This document shows positions 59,344-64,000 of a stretch of 64,000 nucleotides of DNA, in pieces (position 1 is the first letter of the stretch; each line of letters starts with the position of its first letter). The stretch covers positions 248,001 through 312,000 of the forward strand of contig CBDCFV010000005.1 of the NCBI GenBank assembly GCA_965216425.1, read 5' to 3'. This stretch comes from CBDCFV01 sp965216425. Lineage in GTDB: Bacteria > Chloroflexota > Dehalococcoidia > Lucifugimonadales > UBA3495. The notes under the pieces were generated by a model. The model was not told the origin of the DNA and searched no databases. It saw nothing but the letters and a program-made list of their open reading frames with translations. A program made the position numbers and the translations under genes.

Positions 59344-60228
59344 ATGAAACGGCCAGTCGAGTTTTACAGTGAAGGGTTCAAGCTATGCGGCGATGTTTAC
59401 ATTCCTGATAGCTTGAGTCCAGGAGAAAAGCGGGCCGCGGTGCTGCTGTGCCACGGCTATACCGGAGTCAAGGACCTGTACCTGCCGGACAACGCCCGGG
59501 TGCTCAACGAACATGGGTACGTGGTCATGGCCTTCGACTATAAAGGTTGGGGTGACAGCGAGGGGGTGCGCAACCGATTGGCTCCCTACAGCCGGGTAAT
59601 GGACGTGCAGGCGGCGATGACCTTCCTTGGGATGCAACCGGAGGTGGACTCGGAAAAAATCGGACTCTATGGCACCAGCTACGGCGGCGCAACGGTTGTC
59701 TGGGTTGGGGCGGTGGACCCGCGAGCCAAGTGCATCGTCAGCGTCGTGGGTGTGGGCCACGGGGCGCGGTGGGTGCGGGTGCGCCGGGTGGACGAGTGGT
59801 TCGACCTGCAGGAAAAGTCTACCGAAGACCGCAAGAAGCGGGCAGCCACCGGCAAGTCCGAATACGTGGAACGGAGTGAGATTCTGCTGCCGGACCGCCA
59901 GTCGGCTGAACTGGCGGCCGCCGCCCGGCGCAACAACCCGTCGGCAGTGAACACCATCCCCTTGGAGTATGTCGACGACACCATCGGCTTCAACCCGGAG
60001 TGGATCGTAGACAAAATTTCGCCACGCCCTGTCCTGTTCATCACCAGCGACAACGACAGGTTGGTGCTGCCGGAGGAGTCGGAGCAGCTATACGCCCACG
60101 CCAACGAGCCCAAGAAGCTGGTAACGCTGAAAGGCCCGGGCCACTATGAGGTCTACGCCGAGCCGGCCTTCTCCGAGGTGATGAAGGCCACCATGGAATG
60201 GTACGAGGAACACCTGCCGGCCCGATAG
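59344..60228 (+). CDS. Alpha/beta hydrolase
   Basis: A 294-residue alpha/beta-hydrolase of the dienelactone hydrolase/acetyl xylan esterase-like type. The nucleophile is S112 in LYGTSYGGATV; the oxyanion loop is CHGYTGVKD; the acid is probably in ITSDNDRLVLP and the histidine in GPGHYEVYAEP. AGGAG precedes the ATG. It lies 52 bp after tldE. No signal peptide; substrate unknown. Confidence 0.9.
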   Translation: MKRPVEFYSEGFKLCGDVYIPDSLSPGEKRAAVLLCHGYTGVKDLYLPDNARVLNEHGYVVMAFDYKGWGDSEGVRNRLAPYSRVMDVQAAMTFLGMQPEVDSEKIGLYGTSYGGATVVWVGAVDPRAKCIVSVVGVGHGARWVRVRRVDEWFDLQEKSTEDRKKRAATGKSEYVERSEILLPDRQSAELAAAARRNNPSAVNTIPLEYVDDTIGFNPEWIVDKISPRPVLFITSDNDRLVLPEESEQLYAHANEPKKLVTLKGPGHYEVYAEPAFSEVMKATMEWYEEHLPAR

Positions 60229-60306
60229 GGGATGGAACCGGCGTGAAGCGATATGTTACTGCCAGCCTTCACGATCAGTCCATTGCAGTTCGGGGACAAG
60301 GCCATT

Positions 60307-60328
60307 GGATTACAATACAGTGTAACCC
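60307..60328. promoter_or_regulatory. Palindrome upstream of the AbrB/PIN pair, possible operator
   Basis: TTACA (60310-60314) and TGTAA (60321-60325) are symmetric around ATACAG and include TACAAT, a good -10. It lies about 40 bp before the antitoxin ATG, as expected for an autoregulated toxin-antitoxin operon. Inference from position and symmetry only. Confidence 0.4.
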
Positions 60329-60364
60329 ATCGTTGTTCGTGGAGTTTTACTGAGGAAATATGAC

Positions 60365-60595
60365 ATGCTTGCGAAAGTGACGGGCGCAAACCAGCTAACT
60401 TTCCTGGAAGATGCTGGACCAGTCTTTGGGGGAATAGAGTACTTTGACGTGACCAAGGAAAACGGCCGCATCATCCTTACGCCTGTTCACGTGTCCCCGG
60501 CGGATGCCGTGCGGGAGAAGGTGGCTAAACTGGGCATAACCGAGGCGGATGTGGCGGACGCGATTACATGGGCGAGACAGGATAACGGCGGTTGA
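60365..60595 (+). CDS. AbrB-type antitoxin
   Basis: A 76-residue protein with the AbrB-like N-terminal strand pattern (MLAKVTGANQLTFLEDAGPV, then YFDVTKENGRIILTPVHVSP) and a C-terminal helix that would bind the toxin (DAVREKVAKLGITEADVADA). GAGGAA precedes the ATG. It overlaps the PIN gene by 4 bp. As antitoxin it would bind the upstream palindrome and neutralise the toxin. Confidence 0.8.
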   Translation: MLAKVTGANQLTFLEDAGPVFGGIEYFDVTKENGRIILTPVHVSPADAVREKVAKLGITEADVADAITWARQDNGG

Positions 60596-61005
60596 GGCTG
60601 GTTATCGACACCAGCGTTCTTGTCCCGGCTCTGATGTTCCCGGGAGGGTTCTCTTGGATGCGACAAGCGTGGCAGTTGGAGATAATCATACCGCTAATAA
60701 GTTGTGACACCGTAGCGGAATTGAAGCGGGTACTTTCATATACCCAGTTCGGGCTAACAGCAGAGCAACAAGGTCTCTTGTTAGACACCTATCTACCTTG
60801 GACAGAGACAATTGCAGTACCGGAATCTCTAAGCGTGCCCAATTGCCGCGACCCCAACGACATTCCATTTCTAAAGCTGGCTTTATCCGGGGGCGCAGAT
60901 GCTCTCGTGACAAGCGATCCAGACCTGCTCATTTTGTCGTCGGAGTTCACCGTCCCCGTAATCACCCCCAGAGAATTAAACGAACGCTTGGCGAGTGGAG
61001 TATGA
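60592..61005 (+). CDS. PIN domain toxin (COG1569-like)
   Basis: A 137-residue PIN protein with D6 in MRLVIDTSVLVPAL, E in TVAELKRVLSY, CRDPNDIPFLKLALSGGAD and TSDPDLLIL. A TTG start overlaps the antitoxin stop (TTGA), giving translational coupling. Target RNA is unknown. It is an intact toxin-antitoxin pair, unlike the one at 51.3-52 kb. Confidence 0.85.
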   Translation: MRLVIDTSVLVPALMFPGGFSWMRQAWQLEIIIPLISCDTVAELKRVLSYTQFGLTAEQQGLLLDTYLPWTETIAVPESLSVPNCRDPNDIPFLKLALSGGADALVTSDPDLLILSSEFTVPVITPRELNERLASGV

Positions 61006-61207
61006 CCGTAAACGTTAGATATATGGTGAACCTCCCGGTGTGGTTCTACGGTTCAACATATTGTTCTAATACCAGTTGCCCGCTCGGCAGGTAATGCCCC
61101 CGGGACAAACTCGCACGCTTGACATGGTGTAGGGGGATGAAGGGGAAAACCGGGCCCGGCGGAAGTGGAAGCCGCAGGGCCCAACCGGAATGGCGGAAAT
61201 CGGTTCC

Positions 61208-61600
61208 CTACGGAATAACCGCGATGACGTCGATCTCGATAAGCATGTCGGGGTGCACCAAGGCCGGTACCTCCACCATGGTGCTGGCGGGATAGTCCGA
61301 CTTGAAGTACTCGGCCCTTACCGCATGTATGTCGCTGTAGTCCGCCACGTTGGTAATGAACACCTGGACTTTAACCACGTCTTCCAAGGTGGCTCCCGCA
61401 GCTTCCAACACCGCTTTGACGTTCTCCAGCGTCTGCCTAGTCTGGGCCTTGATGTCCCCCACACCGACGATGGCGCCGGTGGAGTCCCGCGCCGTTTGCC
61501 CTGACGCGAATACGATATGGCCCGCCGGCACTTTGACGCCTTGAGACATTATTCCCGTGGGTGTCGCCAGTTTGTCGGTATGGATTATTTCTTTGGGCAT
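61208..61600 (-). CDS. Rid family protein lacking the catalytic arginine
   Basis: A 130-residue RidA-superfamily protein with VPAGHIVFASGQTARDSTGA, LENVKAVLEAAGATLEDVVK, VFITNVADYSDIHAVRAEYF and PALVHPDMLIEIDVIAVI. In RidA enamine deaminases an arginine (R105 type) sits in the PAR(S/T) motif; here the motif is PASTM with S106 instead. It therefore probably belongs to a Rid subfamily without classical deaminase activity. It stands alone on the minus strand. Confidence 0.9.
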   Translation of the reverse strand: MPKEIIHTDKLATPTGIMSQGVKVPAGHIVFASGQTARDSTGAIVGVGDIKAQTRQTLENVKAVLEAAGATLEDVVKVQVFITNVADYSDIHAVRAEYFKSDYPASTMVEVPALVHPDMLIEIDVIAVIP

Positions 61601-61796
61601 GGTTGGTCTCCTTTTTGGAATTATTGCGAGGCCAAGGCACCGCAGCCATCATGGTTGAGAGACACTTATCATAAATGATTTGGCAAGGTATTAGGAAAGT
61701 CTCACGTCCGATTGTAAAGGGATATTAAGTGACATGCATCGGTTGTTTCAGTAAGCTTCTTCCAGTACGATTTAGGCAACCTTTCGTGTGTCATTG

Positions 61797-62753
61797 ATGA
61801 ACGTGGATATACAAGCATTCTTCACCGCCTTGGATCAAGTGATTAAAAAGGTCGCTGACGCCGAGTTTCGGCGACTGACATCGGGAATGGAGCCAGAATT
61901 ATGGCACCGACATGTCCATGAAGTGTTGGAGTCTTTAGGCTCTGAGGGACTCCAACAAGGTATACCTCCGGATTACAAAGATTCTTGGGTGGCACTGTTC
62001 TACTTGACTTGGTTCCAGCCGAAACAAATACATGTGGCACGATCCATGATGGCATTCCCGAGTCAAGGTGGATCGAGTACAGGGATAATTACGCATGGTA
62101 GACAGGGTCTACACATAGTCGACGTAGGGTGTGGGGCATTGGCCACTTTGTTTGCGGTCGCTTGGGCGGCTGCGGATGCTTTGGAACGTGGCGAGGATAT
62201 AGGTTCCATTACATATGACTACTATGATGATGCTCCAGCAATGATAGTGTTGGGATTGTTACTTTGGGACGTGGTTAAGTCTGAAATCGCGATAATCCCT
62301 AGCCTACAGGGACTCTTTTATTGCTCGGAAGTGCTAATAAAACATCGATATGTTATTCCGGATTTGTTGCTTTCGCATGACGCGGTATGGCAATCTGAGA
62401 ATAGGTGTATGACCGCATTTCATACAGTATATCGTAATAATGTGAACCCAATTGGTGATTTCTTAAAACGATTGGCTAAAGCATTCGATCCAACCGTTGG
62501 TCTTATGACCTGTCATAACGATCAATCCTCGAAGAGTCTCCTTACCCAAGCATGGCCGTTTAGTGACTGTGAGGTACCGTCCAACGTATCACCATTTAGC
62601 CAAGGTTTAAGTAGATCTTTACCTAGCGTAACGCAATGGCGTCGTTCCCTGAACGAATGGCTTCGCAATCAAGGTTTTAATGGGCATAATTTTCTTAACG
62701 GCGAAGTCACTTGGGAATATGCCAAGGCATCTGGTCTAATTTACACAACGTAG
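61797..62753 (+). CDS. Methyltransferase-like protein of unknown function
   Basis: A 318-residue protein. A Rossmann-type SAM-binding motif is visible at residues 106-118 (LHIVDVGCGALATL), followed by YDYYDDAPAMIVLGLLLWDVV in the place of motif II. This resembles the Rsm22-like or RNA-methyltransferase layout of DIDPSxxMLELGRxLW. The N-terminal 90 residues are helical. The sequence is clearly AT-richer than the neighbours. The next gene encodes an SPL-type radical SAM protein, 20 bp downstream. Activity is unproven and the acidic glycine-loop partner is weak. Confidence 0.6.
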   Translation: MNVDIQAFFTALDQVIKKVADAEFRRLTSGMEPELWHRHVHEVLESLGSEGLQQGIPPDYKDSWVALFYLTWFQPKQIHVARSMMAFPSQGGSSTGIITHGRQGLHIVDVGCGALATLFAVAWAAADALERGEDIGSITYDYYDDAPAMIVLGLLLWDVVKSEIAIIPSLQGLFYCSEVLIKHRYVIPDLLLSHDAVWQSENRCMTAFHTVYRNNVNPIGDFLKRLAKAFDPTVGLMTCHNDQSSKSLLTQAWPFSDCEVPSNVSPFSQGLSRSLPSVTQWRRSLNEWLRNQGFNGHNFLNGEVTWEYAKASGLIYTT

Positions 62754-62773
62754 GTACAAATGAGGGAGCCAGA

Positions 62774-63721
62774 ATGCAATCACAACTCCCGTTGCCAGAT
62801 TTCTGCCCATTGGAATCGTCAACCAGCGAACGATGCATGTTGGAGTGCCCTGACCAGATTGGCGAAACCAAAATCTTCTATACTCCGGCTAAAGAGATTC
62901 TAACCCGCGCCACTGGCTTCATGGATGCCTACGACTTCACCTTGAACCCGTACAGCGGTTGCTCCTTTGGCTGTACCTATTGTTATGCTGCCTTTTTTAG
63001 CCAAGACATTGAGAAGAGGGACAACTGGGGTTATTGGGTAAACGCCAAAGAAAACGCGGTAGCTTTGCTGGAAAAGCGCAAGGCGGGGACACTTGACGGC
63101 AAGCTGATATACATGAGCAGCGTCACAGACCCTTACCAACCGGTGGAGCGCCAGTTGGAGATTACCCGCGGCTTGTTACAAACCATGGCGAATCGAGGGG
63201 ACAAACCCAAGATAGTGGTGCAGACTCGCAGCCCTGACGTTGTTCGCGACTGCGATCTTTTCCATCGCATCGAGGATAACGGTGGTCGCGTACAGGTCAA
63301 TATGACCGCCACCACCGATGACGAGGATATCCGGCGCACCTTCGAGCCCTTCTGCCCGTCCAATCCGACCAGGTTGCGAGCAATCAAAGAAGTCCAAGAA
63401 GCAGGGATTGAGACCTGTATAACTATGACACCACTATTGCTGGTCAATGACAATAGCAATTTTGCCAGCGACTTAATTGACACCGGTGTAGAGAAATTCA
63501 TCGTCCAGCCTTTCCATTTCCGGCGGGGCAAGTTCCTTGCCGGTACGCGTGACAAGGCGTTTGACCTTATGGCAGAAAAGCTAGGCTGCGGACGGGATAA
63601 TTTCGGTGTTGAATACTTGGAACGCTACCAAGAATTTTTTATGGTGTTCAATAATAAACTGCTCGAAAATGACTTGCCCGAGTTGGGAGAGGGCAAGGAC
63701 GGTTTCAAGCCGCCGTTTTAG
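62774..63721 (+). CDS. SPL-family radical SAM protein
   Basis: A 315-residue radical SAM enzyme with the cluster motif C63-X3-C67-X2-C70 in NPYSGCSFGCTYCYAAF, the layout of the SPL/Rv2578c type. Additional cysteines C11, C21 and C25 lie N-terminally, so a second metal site is possible. YMSSVTDPYQPVERQLEITR, VVQTRSPDVVRDCD and ITMTPLLLVND are typical of the barrel. GGGAG precedes the ATG. Spore photoproduct lyase is one member, but this branch acts on unknown substrates; it may work with the preceding methyltransferase-like protein. Its 3' end overlaps the convergent gene. Confidence 0.85.
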   Translation: MQSQLPLPDFCPLESSTSERCMLECPDQIGETKIFYTPAKEILTRATGFMDAYDFTLNPYSGCSFGCTYCYAAFFSQDIEKRDNWGYWVNAKENAVALLEKRKAGTLDGKLIYMSSVTDPYQPVERQLEITRGLLQTMANRGDKPKIVVQTRSPDVVRDCDLFHRIEDNGGRVQVNMTATTDDEDIRRTFEPFCPSNPTRLRAIKEVQEAGIETCITMTPLLLVNDNSNFASDLIDTGVEKFIVQPFHFRRGKFLAGTRDKAFDLMAEKLGCGRDNFGVEYLERYQEFFMVFNNKLLENDLPELGEGKDGFKPPF

Positions 63722-64000
63722 GACGCGGTGAGCCTTCTAAGCCGGGCGGTTTGTTCAGTTGTTTGAGGGATGAACGCCGGCGGTTGCGCGGCTAACGTTG
63801 CTTCCAGTTCGCGCACGTAGTCCGCGGCGTCGTCGATGCCGCCCCGTACGTGGCCTGCTCCCATCCAATTTTCGTAGAAATTGATGTGTAGTGAACTGGC
63901 ACTTCTGAATAACCTCGCCAAGTCGGGGCGCTTCAGTTCGTCCGCTATCTGATCGGAGACGTCATAGAGCAGCGCGTGGTTATGATGCCTCCAACGCCGA
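63718..64000 (-). CDS. Partial gene cut by the window end, HEPN/PaREP1-like
   Basis: The last 94 codons of a protein on the minus strand; the start lies beyond the window. It shows DVSDQIADELKRPDLARLF, SASSLHINFYENWM and DDAADYVRELEATLA, an all-helical pattern reminiscent of PaREP1/HEPN-type small proteins. Its TAA stop overlaps the radical SAM stop on the other strand by 3 bp. The family call is tentative. Confidence 0.5.
   Translation of the reverse strand, partial: RRWRHHNHALLYDVSDQIADELKRPDLARLFRSASSLHINFYENWMGAGHVRGGIDDAADYVRELEATLAAQPPAFIPQTTEQTARLRRLTAS

Overview
The window looks like one chromosomal piece of a GC-rich, free-living bacterium, most likely a Chloroflexota member near Dehalococcoidia/SAR202. 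This rests on gene content (a CoxS/M/G set, MmgE/PrpD, an LLM flavin monooxygenase, split methylmalonyl-CoA mutase, RNase J, a short FtsK and many TTG/GTG starts) and is an inference. No rRNA, tRNA or CRISPR array was recognised.

Layout. 1-4.5 kb: a complete glycine cleavage operon gcvT-gcvH-gcvPA-gcvPB on the minus strand. 4.6-7.3 kb: repeats, a small HTH gene pair and an SDR gene. 7.3-20.2 kb (minus): phosphohexomutase-glmS, a TPR protein, a GT2 glycosyltransferase, lysC, thrB, a PhnA-like hydrolase, a TreT-like glycosyltransferase and a CoxS/M/G cluster without its molybdenum subunit. 20.3-21.0 kb: a nucleotidyltransferase fused to a HEPN domain. 21.0-24.4 kb: an SDR, MmgE/PrpD and LLM oxidoreductase cluster. 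24.5-32.3 kb: an accessory island with four copies of a 154-bp MITE, an intact IS5-type element, a Uma2 protein, a retropepsin-like protease next to an MmeI-like restriction-modification enzyme, and small unknown genes. 32.4-44.3 kb: housekeeping genes (holA, an aquaglyceroporin, an ABC ATPase, PHP, ftsK, RNase J, UDG, acyl carrier protein, nusB, fabD, rpmF, yceD). 44.5-47.8 kb: split methylmalonyl-CoA mutase with an acyl-CoA dehydrogenase. 48.4-52 kb: a zinc ribbon, a frameshifted CAP protein, a DUF1461-like membrane protein and a PIN toxin with a frameshifted antitoxin. 52-61.6 kb: a spermidine-synthase-like protein, mazG, sppA, an M24 peptidase, tldD/tldE, an alpha/beta hydrolase, a second AbrB/PIN pair and a Rid-family protein. 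61.8-64 kb: an AT-rich insert with a methyltransferase-like protein and an SPL-type radical SAM protein, then a gene cut by the window end.

The best-supported new observations are two non-autonomous element families. MITE-1 is 154 bp, has CAGGGCCTTTTCATT ends and makes 10-bp target duplications. MITE-2 has IS5-like ends and a TAA duplication. One MITE-2 sits inside a MITE-1, and removing it with one duplication restores exactly 154 bp. Other candidates are the MNT-HEPN fusion with an internal ribosome-binding site, the protease/MmeI operon, the methyltransferase/radical SAM pair, and several single-base gene disruptions.
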